Source: Alkalimonas delamerensis
Lineage (GTDB): Bacteria > Pseudomonadota > Gammaproteobacteria > Enterobacterales > Alteromonadaceae
Length of the DNA stretch: 64,000 nt
NCBI RefSeq assembly: GCF_030717955.1
Contig: NZ_JAUZVY010000002.1
Coordinates: 124,001-188,000 of the forward strand
Direction of reading: 5' to 3'
Positions 41,542 to 49,363 of the stretch are shown here, in pieces. Below the pieces are notes generated by a model. It was not told where the DNA came from and made no database searches. It was given only the letters and a program-made list of their open reading frames with translations. The stretch's first letter is position 1. Every line of letters starts with the position of its first letter. The position numbers and the translations under genes are program-made.

Positions 41542-43377
41542 TTAAGCCTCTGCGGCAACGGTCTGAGGTTTTGTGGTCTTAGCTGGCAGCGGCTGAGGTG
41601 TTCTGTGGTAGTGCCGCAGCCCATGCTCTTTGCGCCGGCCGCTGCTAAAGGCCGAGACCCGCTTTAAGTAGCCAATCACCCGGGTGCCGTGATCGACATC
41701 CAGGCTGCCGCAATGGCTGCAGTGGTGCAGGGTGCGCTTGTCGATGGCTTCGCACTGATTGCAGATGGTGATTTTGACATTGACGCAGAAGTAATTGCAG
41801 CCGGTATGGGCGGCTATGTTCAGCATCGCCAGGTAGCCGTCTTCATCCAGTTTTTCATCCAGGTTCAGGTGCAGCGCCGAGCCACCGTCCAGGTAATCCA
41901 ACAGCTCTTTGCCATGCAGCTGAAACTTATCCAGCGCATTGGTCTGCTCGTCTTCCACCACATAGAAGTAGGAGTTGTAGCAATCGCGCGGTACCTTGTA
42001 GCCGTCTTCTTTGTCCCATTTGGCATTTTTAATCCCCAGGTTTTCCGCCGGCACAAACTCGGTGTTAAACAGATAACCGTACTCGGCTTTGGCGGCTTTG
42101 TTGGCATCATAAATGGTTTTTAGCTGCTCACGGACAAAGGCGATGTACGCCGGGTTGTTGCTGGCCACCAGGCCTTGCGATTCGGCTGCTTCGACCATGC
42201 CATTGATGCCGATGGTGAGAAACTGTTTATCCAGCGTGATAAAGCCAGCGTCGTACACGGTGAGCAGGCCTGCGGCCAGATACTCTTCCATCAGCTTGCG
42301 GTAGGCCACCTGGTACTTGTGGATCTTATCGACTTCGGTGGCCAGATCGCGGCCATCCTGCACCAGCCGGTTCATATTGATGGTAATCACATTGATGGAG
42401 CCGGTGGCGACGCCGCCTGCGCCCAGTGAGTAAGAAAAGGTGTTGTCGCTGATTTCGCTGCGCAGTCGGCAGCACGAGGCCAGCGAATCGGCATTGTCCG
42501 ACAGATAAACAAAAAAGGAGCTGTCGTTGGCCAGCTGTTTGGCCATGCTTTGAGCAAAGTGCTGATCTTTGCACTGACCTTGTTCGGTCAGCATGGCAAC
42601 GGTAACCACCGGGAAGGTCAGGATGGTTTTTTTTCGCTCTTCATTAAACCAATCGAGAAAGAAGTGTTGCAGGGCATTCACCGAGGACCAGTTGGGTTTG
42701 GTCAAGTCGTCATCCGGAAAGACAAAGTTGCCGAACATGCTGTCGAAGTAGTGCTGATCGTACACCGAAATGTTCCAGAACACGCTTTGATAACCGCGGG
42801 CGGCGGCAGGCTGGTTCAGCGCATAGACCACATGCTGAAGGTGGTTGGCAATCAGCTTCGGATGGGTTTGCAGGTAGTTGTCGCCGTAGTCTTTGCGGGC
42901 AAAGTAGTCGAAGTAGGTGAGGAACTCGACGGTGGCCACAGCGCCGGCAAACTGGCTGCTGATGGCAAAGACAAAATTGACGAAGCAGCCGCAGAACGAC
43001 TCCAGATGCTGGGGCGCTTTCGACTCACCGCCGAGCTTGGTCAGGCCATCGCGCAGGAAGGGGTAGAGGGTGACCGAGACGCAATAAGGCTTTAAGCTGG
43101 TTTCATCGTGCACATAGATCTCGTGCTGCTCGATTTGGCGGCCGTACTCTTGTGCCAGCTCAGGGCCAAACAGTTCAGCAATTTTCTGGCTGACTTTGCC
43201 ACGATTGACCTGAATAAAGATGTCTTTCATCATTTCGGCTTCTAAGGTGGCGATGTTTTTTTGGGTGACATTGGCGTTGGCATCCATTTTCGAGCCATCG
43301 GCGGCGTTTTGGGCGCTTAAGTAATGGTCGATAAAATCCAGTTTTTGCTGCAGTTGGTCTGGTTGTAAACGTAACAT
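41542..43377 (-). CDS. nrdD: Anaerobic ribonucleoside-triphosphate reductase, no ATP-cone
   Basis: 611 residues from the ATG at 43377 (AAGGAG upstream). The N-terminus (LRLQPDQLQQKLDFIDHYLS) goes directly into the catalytic barrel and lacks the ~100-residue ATP-cone of the 712-residue E. coli enzyme. Catalytic cysteines lie in LESFCGCFVNFVF and LASCCRL. A zinc ribbon is seen as CNQC...CSHC, and the glycyl radical is G569 in RVIGYLKR. It makes dNTPs without oxygen. It lies 15 bp downstream of nrdG, the reverse of the E. coli nrdD-nrdG order. Confidence 0.93.
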   Translation of the reverse strand: MLRLQPDQLQQKLDFIDHYLSAQNAADGSKMDANANVTQKNIATLEAEMMKDIFIQVNRGKVSQKIAELFGPELAQEYGRQIEQHEIYVHDETSLKPYCVSVTLYPFLRDGLTKLGGESKAPQHLESFCGCFVNFVFAISSQFAGAVATVEFLTYFDYFARKDYGDNYLQTHPKLIANHLQHVVYALNQPAAARGYQSVFWNISVYDQHYFDSMFGNFVFPDDDLTKPNWSSVNALQHFFLDWFNEERKKTILTFPVVTVAMLTEQGQCKDQHFAQSMAKQLANDSSFFVYLSDNADSLASCCRLRSEISDNTFSYSLGAGGVATGSINVITINMNRLVQDGRDLATEVDKIHKYQVAYRKLMEEYLAAGLLTVYDAGFITLDKQFLTIGINGMVEAAESQGLVASNNPAYIAFVREQLKTIYDANKAAKAEYGYLFNTEFVPAENLGIKNAKWDKEDGYKVPRDCYNSYFYVVEDEQTNALDKFQLHGKELLDYLDGGSALHLNLDEKLDEDGYLAMLNIAAHTGCNYFCVNVKITICNQCEAIDKRTLHHCSHCGSLDVDHGTRVIGYLKRVSAFSSGRRKEHGLRHYHRTPQPLPAKTTKPQTVAAEA

Positions 43378-43392
43378 AGTCAAGCTCCTTGC

Positions 43393-43842
43393 TTAGCGGA
43401 TAAAACGGTGGTTCAGGCTCTGGCCTGTGCGTAAATCCACCAGTCGTTGGTTGGTAGTAGGGCTGTCCAGGCCGCCGCGCTCAGGCAGCCAGCGGCCGGT
43501 TTTTAAATAGGTCAGTTCAGCTTTTAGCTTTGGCTCGATATCATCCAGCCCGGTGTAGAGGCAGGTGCGAAGGCCTTGCCGGCGCGCCAGCTTCAGCTTG
43601 CGTTGTAGTTCCGTGCTCTGCCATTCACCGCCCAAAAACAGCAGACAGCTGATCAGGCCCCGGTACTGGTTCAGACGTTGCTCAAAGTACTCATCGGTCA
43701 GCAGGGTGCCCCGGTTGGCATCCCAGGTCTCGCTGCTGTGGCAGCCTTTGCAGCCAAGTGTGCAGCCGGTGATGGTGTAGGCCAGCGAGACCTCCCCTGG
43801 AACCTCCTGCCAAACTACCTGTTCGATACTAAAACGCAGCAT
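43393..43842 (-). CDS. nrdG: Anaerobic ribonucleotide reductase activating protein NrdG
   Basis: 149 residues. The radical-SAM cysteine motif is CTLGCKGC (ITGCTLGCKGCHSSETWD, about 27-34), followed by SCLLFLGGEWQ. It generates the glycyl radical on NrdD using SAM and a [4Fe-4S] cluster. It is the first gene of nrdG-nrdD, with an FNR box and two NrdR boxes upstream. Confidence 0.93.
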   Translation of the reverse strand: MLRFSIEQVVWQEVPGEVSLAYTITGCTLGCKGCHSSETWDANRGTLLTDEYFEQRLNQYRGLISCLLFLGGEWQSTELQRKLKLARRQGLRTCLYTGLDDIEPKLKAELTYLKTGRWLPERGGLDSPTTNQRLVDLRTGQSLNHRFIR

Positions 43843-43845
43843 AAA

Positions 43846-43892
43846 AACCTATATATAGTGTTGATGATTGTTTTTGTGTCTATATCTTGTGT
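43846..43892. promoter_or_regulatory. Pair of NrdR boxes before nrdG
   Basis: Two 16-bp sites fit the NrdR pattern ACACWATATATWGTGT: AACCTATATATAGTGT (43846-43861) and TGTCTATATCTTGTGT (43877-43892). Their centres are 31 bp apart, i.e. three helical turns, the classic spacing. They cover the predicted start site and leader, where NrdR would repress when dATP is high. No nrdR gene is in the window. Confidence 0.85.
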
Positions 43893-43895
43893 TTT

Positions 43896-43936
43896 AGGGT
43901 AGGGCATCTGTGGATGCAAAGCTTGATCTGGATCAA
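43896..43936 (-). promoter_or_regulatory. FNR-activated promoter of nrdG-nrdD
   Basis: A perfect box TTGAT-CTGG-ATCAA (43923-43936) is followed 21 nt downstream on the - strand by TACCCT (43896-43901), giving a start near 43890 right at the NrdR boxes. Confidence 0.8.
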
Positions 43937-44024
43937 GGTTTCGCAGCTGTCCAGGGTTGGCAATCCCTCAGAGCCTCATGCTTGCTGGATCCTTTACCCC
44001 TTCATGGATAGTGCTGCGGTAAGT

Positions 44025-44057
44025 TAAAAAAACCGCCCACTGAAAACCAGGGGCGGT
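44025..44057 (-). terminator. Rho-independent terminator downstream of the porin gene
   Basis: On the - strand the stem ACCGCCC/GGGCGGT (12-nt loop) is followed by seven T. It lies about 205 bp after the porin stop, with repeat element 2 copy A in between. Confidence 0.75.
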
Positions 44058-44161
44058 GCAGAGGAGCCAGGAAAACTGGCTGTGGAGTTGGTAAGAAATG
44101 CTTTGTGTTGCTTTACAACTACACTCGAGGCTGTAGCGATCGGGTACGCTAAGCAGACCTT

Positions 44162-44216
44162 TTTTGCCATGGATGGCAAAACAGAGCCCCCAGGGATGGG
44201 TTTACGGCGTGTCTGA
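44162..44216 (+). repeat. Dispersed hairpin-core element 2, copy A
   Basis: The hairpin TTTTGCCAT/ATGGCAAAA is followed by the core GAGCCCCCAGGGATGGGTTT and then ACGGCGTGTCTG. The core recurs at 49087-49141 and, on the - strand, at 49250-49335. Imperfect outer complementarity (GTACGCTAAGCAGAC with GTCTGAGTGCGCTAC) encloses it. Confidence 0.7.
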
Positions 44217-44261
44217 GTGCGCTACCCGGTCGATGCAGCCTTGCACAGATCCCTGTTTGTG

Positions 44262-45470
44262 TTAAATCGAATAACTCAGCATCAGCCAGAGTTTCCGGCT
44301 ATCGACGGCAAAGCTGCTGGCCTGATAATCGGCCAGCTTTAGCATGCCCTGCAGCTGATTGCTGAAACGGTAACTGGCCGTCAGGTTCCACTCGCTGCCA
44401 TAGCGCCGGCCATCGGTGTCGCTGTGGTAGCGGTGGTAGTTCAGTGCCAGCTGCACCGGGCCGGCAGGATGACGCACCCCCAGCCAGTAATCCCTTAAGC
44501 CGTCATTCGGTGTCACCAAGAATAAATCGGCAAAGCCCTGAAAGGCATGCAGAGTTGCTAGCGGCGTTTGAAAGGCACTGCTGCCATCACCGGCCAGCCG
44601 CTCGGTGCCAGCTATCAATTGCAGTTTTTGCTGTTGCCAGCTCAGTTGTACCCGGTGGTAATGGTGTTGGTAACTGAGCGGCGCATCATGGCGGTCTTGC
44701 TGTCTGGCTGCTGCCAGCTGCAGACTTAGGCTTTGTTGCTCGCCCAAGGCCCACTTGCCCTGATAATCCAGACCGTAGGTCAGGCTACTGCGCACGGCCC
44801 AGTCGTTAAAGTCCAGATCATAGCCATAGGCTGCCAGTTGCTGATTAGGGTTGAGCTGCCAGCTTAAAAGACCAGTATAAAATTCACCACGCTGATTGGC
44901 GGCCGGGCCTTTGGGGCCAAACACCCGGTTGACGTTGTGCAAAAGCGCCAGGTCCAGTGTGATGGCCGGGGTAAAACTATGCTGCAGCCGGTAACCATCA
45001 AAGGTTTGTTCGTTCTGCCGCCAGCCGACACCGCCTAAAAATCGCTGATTCAGATGGTTAACACGCTGGCGTCCCATCGTAAAACTGGTGTCTTCACTCA
45101 GTTGGTACTTAAGGGCAGCCTGGTTGATGTCGGTGCCTTTCGGATCGGCCACCACGCTGTAGTGGCCATTGCCATTGACGGTGCTGTTGTAGGTTTGTCC
45201 ACCCAGTACGCTGACATTATCGACTTCCAGTAAACCAGAAAAACCATATGCCTTGCCGGTGGTCAGGGTTAAACGGCTGCGCAAGGTCGATGCCAGGGCG
45301 TCCTTTAACGGATTGTCCTGATCCACATGCTCGATGCGGTAACGAAAGTTGGCTTTGAGCTGGCTTTCATTCAGCGCAGCGCTCAGGGTATTGGCGCTGC
45401 TATTAGCAGCGGCCAGTGCCAGGCTGGGAACCAGGGCGAGGCAAGGTAGGGCGAACAGTGGTGATTTCAT
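44262..45470 (-). CDS. Outer-membrane porin, alginate-export-like beta-barrel
   Basis: 402 residues with a signal peptide (about 1-20, LVPSLALAA). The remainder is an alternating beta-barrel of the alginate-export/OprD-like type: FRYRIEHVDQDNPLKDALASTLRSRLTL, ALKYQLSEDTSFTMGRQRVNHLNQRFLGGVGWRQNEQTFDGYRL, LTYGLDYQGKWALG, ending LWLMLSYSI. It should be a passive outer-membrane channel. A perfect FNR box upstream and the surrounding genes suggest an anaerobic role such as nitrate or nitrite passage; the substrate cannot be read from sequence. Confidence 0.8.
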   Translation of the reverse strand: MKSPLFALPCLALVPSLALAAANSSANTLSAALNESQLKANFRYRIEHVDQDNPLKDALASTLRSRLTLTTGKAYGFSGLLEVDNVSVLGGQTYNSTVNGNGHYSVVADPKGTDINQAALKYQLSEDTSFTMGRQRVNHLNQRFLGGVGWRQNEQTFDGYRLQHSFTPAITLDLALLHNVNRVFGPKGPAANQRGEFYTGLLSWQLNPNQQLAAYGYDLDFNDWAVRSSLTYGLDYQGKWALGEQQSLSLQLAAARQQDRHDAPLSYQHHYHRVQLSWQQQKLQLIAGTERLAGDGSSAFQTPLATLHAFQGFADLFLVTPNDGLRDYWLGVRHPAGPVQLALNYHRYHSDTDGRRYGSEWNLTASYRFSNQLQGMLKLADYQASSFAVDSRKLWLMLSYSI

Positions 45471-45496
45471 GGCAATCTCCTGATGTGATTGCTGTT

Positions 45497-45537
45497 ATCT
45501 TAGGTAAGCTGTTGATGAAACTCTTGATGAAGATCAA
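45497..45537 (-). promoter_or_regulatory. FNR-activated promoter of the porin gene
   Basis: A perfect box TTGAT-GAAG-ATCAA (45524-45537) lies 21 nt from TAAGAT on the - strand (45497-45502). Predicted start is near 45490, and the porin ATG is at 45470. Confidence 0.82.
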
Positions 45538-45616
45538 TAAAATCATTCAGTTACCAACTGGTGGGTAGGCTTGCTATACTCGTTTGGTGAGGCTTGCTAA
45601 CCTTGGAGAGTCATCA

Positions 45617-46834
45617 ATGGCTGTGAAACATACTAAATTGCTGTTATCGCGCTTAGTGCAGTGGGGTGTTTTGCTGCTGATGTGCGCTATCAGCCTGCTG
45701 GTAGTCGGTGCCATGCGCGATCCCGCTCAAAGTGCTCATGCGATGGTAAGTTCTGCCATCTGGACGACGTTTGGACCGCATTTTGTGCTAATGGCCACAG
45801 TGGGTCTACTACTGGGTGTGTTTGGCATCTGGCGGCTGACTGGCTGGTTGCCTCGACTGGTTTCGGCACTGGCCTTATTGGCGCTTGCTGGCTCGGGTTA
45901 CATTACGACCAGCATCCTATCGGCGGCGCACCAGGCTGGCGGTCAGGTGAGTTTCTGGACTGGGCTTGCATTGCGCTCCATGCAGGGGGATGGTCCGGAT
46001 GACTGGGTTGAGCGCATCACTTTCGACGGCGAGCGAACAGCCATGGCCATCTATCGTCCAGAAGACAACAAGGATGCACCGGTATTGCTGTACATTCATG
46101 GTGGCGGCTTCAAAACCGGCACCAGTACGGAAACTGACCGGGATTTGCGTTGGTTTGCTGATCAGGGCTGGTTGGTGATCAGTCCGGATTACCGGCTCTG
46201 GACTGAACAGCAAGCCAGTTGGCAGCTGGCATCCATCGATGTGCACTGTGCTGCGGTCTGGTTGCAGCAGCATGCGGCTGATTTTGGTGGCGATAGCTCA
46301 AGACTGGTAGTGATGGGGGATTCTGCTGGCGGCAATCTGGCACTGAACCTGACGAATCAGTGGGCTGAAGGCATGCAACTGGCGGCATGTGAAGGAACGC
46401 CACCTCAAGCTGCCGCTGTCGTAGTGCAATACCCGGCGGTCGATCCTTTGGCCATTTACGAGCATGGGTATCCGGTGCCAGGTTTTGAGCCTAAAATGCT
46501 GCTTCGTGGTTATCTTGGGGGCAATCCTTATCACTACCCGGAGCGGGTGGCAGCCATCAATTCATACAGCTTTCTAACAGCCAGGGCAGCACCCACCTTG
46601 ATTCTGGCACCAGAGAAAGATGCGCTGGTTCCCCCCTGGTCGGTGTACCGGTATGCGGATTATGCCCGTCTTGCGGGTGTTGAATTGGAGTTGGTGCGAA
46701 TTCCTTTTGCCAGCCATGTCTACAATCAGCTTGCTGCGAACTCCATCGGTAACCAGGCGCGATTAAGCATCACTAAACGGTTTTTGCAGCAACACCAGCT
46801 ATGGCCAGCGCAACCAGCACCGAGCAGGGACTGA
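45617..46834 (+). CDS. Alpha/beta hydrolase, HSL-type esterase with N-terminal membrane region
   Basis: 405 residues from the ATG at 45617 (GGAGAG upstream). Three hydrophobic helices (about 10-32, 50-75, 82-105) anchor it in the inner membrane. The hydrolase domain (about 140-400) has the HSL oxyanion motif IHGGGFKTG, nucleophile Ser in GDSAGGNL, Asp in APEKDALVP and His in FASHVYNQ, so the triad is complete. Substrate is unknown; short-chain esters are typical for the family. It stands alone between the porin and a diguanylate cyclase. Confidence 0.8.
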   Translation: MAVKHTKLLLSRLVQWGVLLLMCAISLLVVGAMRDPAQSAHAMVSSAIWTTFGPHFVLMATVGLLLGVFGIWRLTGWLPRLVSALALLALAGSGYITTSILSAAHQAGGQVSFWTGLALRSMQGDGPDDWVERITFDGERTAMAIYRPEDNKDAPVLLYIHGGGFKTGTSTETDRDLRWFADQGWLVISPDYRLWTEQQASWQLASIDVHCAAVWLQQHAADFGGDSSRLVVMGDSAGGNLALNLTNQWAEGMQLAACEGTPPQAAAVVVQYPAVDPLAIYEHGYPVPGFEPKMLLRGYLGGNPYHYPERVAAINSYSFLTARAAPTLILAPEKDALVPPWSVYRYADYARLAGVELELVRIPFASHVYNQLAANSIGNQARLSITKRFLQQHQLWPAQPAPSRD

Positions 46835-46836
46835 AA

Positions 46837-48114
46837 TCAGCTGGCGGTGACCACCTGATTACGACCACTTTGCTTGGCCTGGTACAAGGCTTTGTCGGCT
46901 CTGGCAAAGACTTCATCAAAAAACTCTTCACGGGCTGAGCTCAGGCTGGTGACACCGATGCTGACGCTGGTCGCAATGCCTTCCGGTTGCAACTGCTCCA
47001 ACAGCTGGCAGAGCTGGTGCGCTTTGTCAGTGGCCATGGTGAGATCCTGTTGATGCAGCAGTACCACAAACTCCTCGCCACCAAAGCGGGCAATGCAGTC
47101 GTGTTCGGCAAACTGTTGGCGCAATGCTTCGGCAATTCGCTTTAACACCTTGTCGCCAATATGGTGGCCGTGTTGATCGTTCACTTGTTTAAAATGATCG
47201 ATATCAATCACCAGCAAGGACAGCGGCAGCTGATGTTTGCGGGCTTCGGCAAAGCGGCGCTTAGCCACTTCGCCCATAAAGTGGCGGTTGTACAGGCCGG
47301 TGAGGTGATCTTTGGTGGCAAGCTCGAGCAGCCGCTGTCGCTCCCGGGTCAATTGATCCACCAACCGGTTGGCTGACACCAGGTTGTTGATGCGGGCAAA
47401 GAGTTCTTCATCCAATACCGGTTTGGAAATGTAGTCATTGGCCCCGGATTGCAGTGCCAGAATGCGGCGGTTGACGCTTTCCAGACTGGTTACCGCCAGA
47501 ATCGGAGTTTGTTGAAAGCGACTTTCTGAGCGCAGTTGCCGAATAAAGTCGATGCCGGTTTCATTATCTTGCAGCACGATATCGGTCATGATCAGCTCGT
47601 ACTTGTTGTGCTGCAGCAGCTCCAGCGCCTGGGCAATCGAAAAGGCATGATCCATCGACAGACCCAGCCGCTTTAACTTGGCATCGGTGGCTTTGGCAAC
47701 GGTCAGGCTGTCTTCCAGATACAGGGCTTTGCCACTGATGTTGTAACGAAATGGGCCAAGCGGGATCAGGCTATGCAACGCCTCTTCCAGTCGTGGCAAG
47801 TCGTCTTTTCGGATGATATCTGTAGCACCGGCGGCCAGGGCCGAAGACAACAGCTCGGGATTTGACTCGGACGTGACGATAAAAATCGGCAGGTGCTTGG
47901 CCTGCTCATCGGTGCGAGCTTGTTGGCAAAACTCGATGCCGGTTAGATCTGCCAGGTACATGGCGACACAGACAAACTGAAAGTGGTGAGCAGTCATGGC
48001 GCGAAAGCCAGCCGTAGCGGTATCGACAAAGGTAATGTCAAAGTCGTAGCTTTCCAGCATGCGGGACAAAATGCGCTGGTAGGTCGGGCTGGGTTCAATG
48101 ATCAGAGCTCGCAT
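46837..48114 (-). CDS. PleD-like response regulator diguanylate cyclase (REC-REC-GGDEF)
   Basis: 425 residues. The first receiver (about 1-120) has lost its phosphoacceptor: the usual DxxMPxxxG reads AMYLADLTG, with Ala for Asp. The second receiver (about 125-245) keeps Asp in LIMTDIVLQDNETG and Lys in YISKPV. The GGDEF domain (about 255-425) has an intact active site, RFGGEEFVVLL, preceded by VIDIDHFKQVND. I see no RxxD inhibitory site before GGEEF. It should make cyclic di-GMP in response to phosphorylation of REC2. AAGGAAAAGC precedes the ATG. Confidence 0.9.
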   Translation of the reverse strand: MRALIIEPSPTYQRILSRMLESYDFDITFVDTATAGFRAMTAHHFQFVCVAMYLADLTGIEFCQQARTDEQAKHLPIFIVTSESNPELLSSALAAGATDIIRKDDLPRLEEALHSLIPLGPFRYNISGKALYLEDSLTVAKATDAKLKRLGLSMDHAFSIAQALELLQHNKYELIMTDIVLQDNETGIDFIRQLRSESRFQQTPILAVTSLESVNRRILALQSGANDYISKPVLDEELFARINNLVSANRLVDQLTRERQRLLELATKDHLTGLYNRHFMGEVAKRRFAEARKHQLPLSLLVIDIDHFKQVNDQHGHHIGDKVLKRIAEALRQQFAEHDCIARFGGEEFVVLLHQQDLTMATDKAHQLCQLLEQLQPEGIATSVSIGVTSLSSAREEFFDEVFARADKALYQAKQSGRNQVVTAS

Positions 48115-48237
48115 GCTTTTCCTTCCAAAAAGTGCATCGTTTTAAGTCTAACCCAGGGACAGCCGATGGTAAAAATAAAGTTGCTGTTTTTTTGCGACGC
48201 AGAGGGACCCGGCCGTTACTATGGCCGGGTTGGTGCA

Positions 48238-49005
48238 TTACTGCATTAATGGCGAGTCGGACAGATTAAAATCGTAGCCGTCGATTTCGGCCTGCACCAC
48301 CAGGGTGTGGATGTACTGGGCGATGGCTTTTCGGCGTACTTTTTCATTCAGATAATCGGCAATTTTCTGCTCTACAGCTGCAAAGGGCAGCGTCTGGCCG
48401 GCGATTTTTTGCTGAATAAAGACTACATGTAAGCCATAGCGGCTTTCAACCGGCGAGGGCAAGAGCCCTGCTTCGGCTGCGAACAGTTGACGCTCAAATT
48501 CCGGTACGGTCTGGCCTTTGCTGATTTGGCCCAAGCTGCCACCGGTCTGATTGGAAGGGCAGGCCGAGTACTTACGCGCCAGTTCTGCAAAAGCATGCCC
48601 TTGCTGCAGTTGTTGCAGCAATTCTTCGGCCAGTGCTTTGGCGTGCACCCGCTCTTGGTCATCATCCGGCGCTGCGGCCAGCAGAATGTGTTGCACTTCC
48701 AGTAAAGGCGAGCTGGTAAAACGTTGCGGGTTTTGCTGGTAGTAGTGCTCGCATTCCTGCCGGCTGGCGGTCGGAATGGGCACTTCGCGTTCAATCAGCT
48801 GTTCCAGGTAATCGTGTTCGCCGGTGCTGCTTTGATTGGTGGCTACTTCCATCCCAAGCTGCTGGGCGCGTTGGCGCAGTAGCTCGGCAATCACCAGCGA
48901 CTCGGCAGCTTTTAGCATGGCAGCACGCTGCGAATCGGCTGGGTGGTACTGCATTTCTGCCAGGATGGCCTGTTCAGAAATTTGGGTTTGGTTGACTTGG
49001 ATCAT
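48238..49005 (-). CDS. Parvulin-type peptidyl-prolyl isomerase at the end of the nar operon
   Basis: 255 residues from the ATG at 49005 (AGGAAA upstream). An N-terminal SurA-like helical part (about 1-95) precedes a parvulin domain (about 100-200): EVQHILLAAAPDDDQERVHAKALAEELLQQL, FAELARKYSACPSNQTGGSLGQISKGQTVPEFE, SPVESRYGLHVVFI. No signal peptide is seen, so it acts in the cytoplasm like NifM. Such genes follow narGHJI in Pseudomonas and others and are assumed to help nitrate reductase folding. A strong stem-loop (48207-48230) lies downstream without a T-run. Confidence 0.85.
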   Translation of the reverse strand: MIQVNQTQISEQAILAEMQYHPADSQRAAMLKAAESLVIAELLRQRAQQLGMEVATNQSSTGEHDYLEQLIEREVPIPTASRQECEHYYQQNPQRFTSSPLLEVQHILLAAAPDDDQERVHAKALAEELLQQLQQGHAFAELARKYSACPSNQTGGSLGQISKGQTVPEFERQLFAAEAGLLPSPVESRYGLHVVFIQQKIAGQTLPFAAVEQKIADYLNEKVRRKAIAQYIHTLVVQAEIDGYDFNLSDSPLMQ

Positions 49006-49069
49006 TTGAAATTTCCTATAGACCAAAAGGTGCTCGTTTATACCGCGATCTGGTAGAGCTGGATGGTGG

Positions 49070-49147
49070 AGCAAAAATCAGGGCCTGACCAGCAGGAAGC
49101 TGGTCAAGCGCCTCCAGGGAAGGATTTACGGCATCCCTGATTTTTGT
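49070..49147 (+). repeat. Dispersed hairpin-core element 2, copy B
   Basis: The inner hairpin GACCAGC/GCTGGTC (49087-49105) is followed by the core GCCTCCAGGGAAGGATTTAC and GGCATCCCTG. An outer inverted repeat AAAATCAGGG/CCCTGATTTT encloses the unit, a MITE-like architecture. Confidence 0.7.
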
Positions 49148-49249
49148 CTCCACCATTCAGCTAACACCGGACTATTGTTTAGTGCTTCCCCCAGCATCGC
49201 CTTCAGGCATTGGTGTATAGTCCTGGTACTTCATATTTAACGCTGCTGC

Positions 49250-49335
49250 GGCAAGCCAATAAAGGGGAACGCTGTGGATCCATCCTTGGAGGCTCTTGAT
49301 CACATCCATGCTGCTCAGGTCCCCTTTATTGCTTA
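49250..49335 (-). repeat. Dispersed hairpin-core element 2, copy C
   Basis: On the - strand the outer arms AATAAAGGGG/CCCCTTTATT enclose a short CAGCATGGATG segment and the core GAGCCTCCAAGGATGGATCC followed by ACAGCGTTCC. The core differs from copies A and B at a few positions. It is inverted relative to copy B and lies 100 bp from it. Confidence 0.6.
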
Positions 49336-49363
49336 CCGCAGCATCGCCTTCAGGCATTGATGT

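Larger units (their letters stand above)
43937..44261. other. Intergenic region between nrdG and the porin gene
   Basis: It contains the porin terminator (44025-44057) and repeat element 2 copy A (44162-44216), both listed separately. The remainder shows no plausible gene. Confidence 0.6.
49006..49363. other. narI-to-parvulin intergenic region with repeats
   Basis: 358 bp holding repeat element 2 copies B and C and a direct repeat AGCATCGCCTTCAGGCATTG (49193-49212 and 49340-49359). On the - strand an open frame 49172-49357 would encode 61 residues with MPEGDA at both ends. The repeats explain that frame, so I do not call it a gene. Confidence 0.6.

Noticed and set aside
44161..44181. Hairpin TTTTGCCAT/ATGGCAAAA as the porin terminator
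   Set aside because: No T-run follows it on the - strand, and it is part of repeat element 2; a proper terminator lies further on at 44025-44057.
48207..48230. Strong stem ACCCGGCC/GGCCGGGT after the parvulin gene as a terminator
   Set aside because: On the - strand it is followed by an A-rich stretch, not T, so it is not a canonical terminator; it may only protect the message end.
49172..49357. Possible 61-residue gene on the - strand with MPEGDA at both ends
   Set aside because: The frame is made by a 20-bp direct repeat plus repeat element 2 copy C and has no convincing ribosome site; the repeats are a better explanation.
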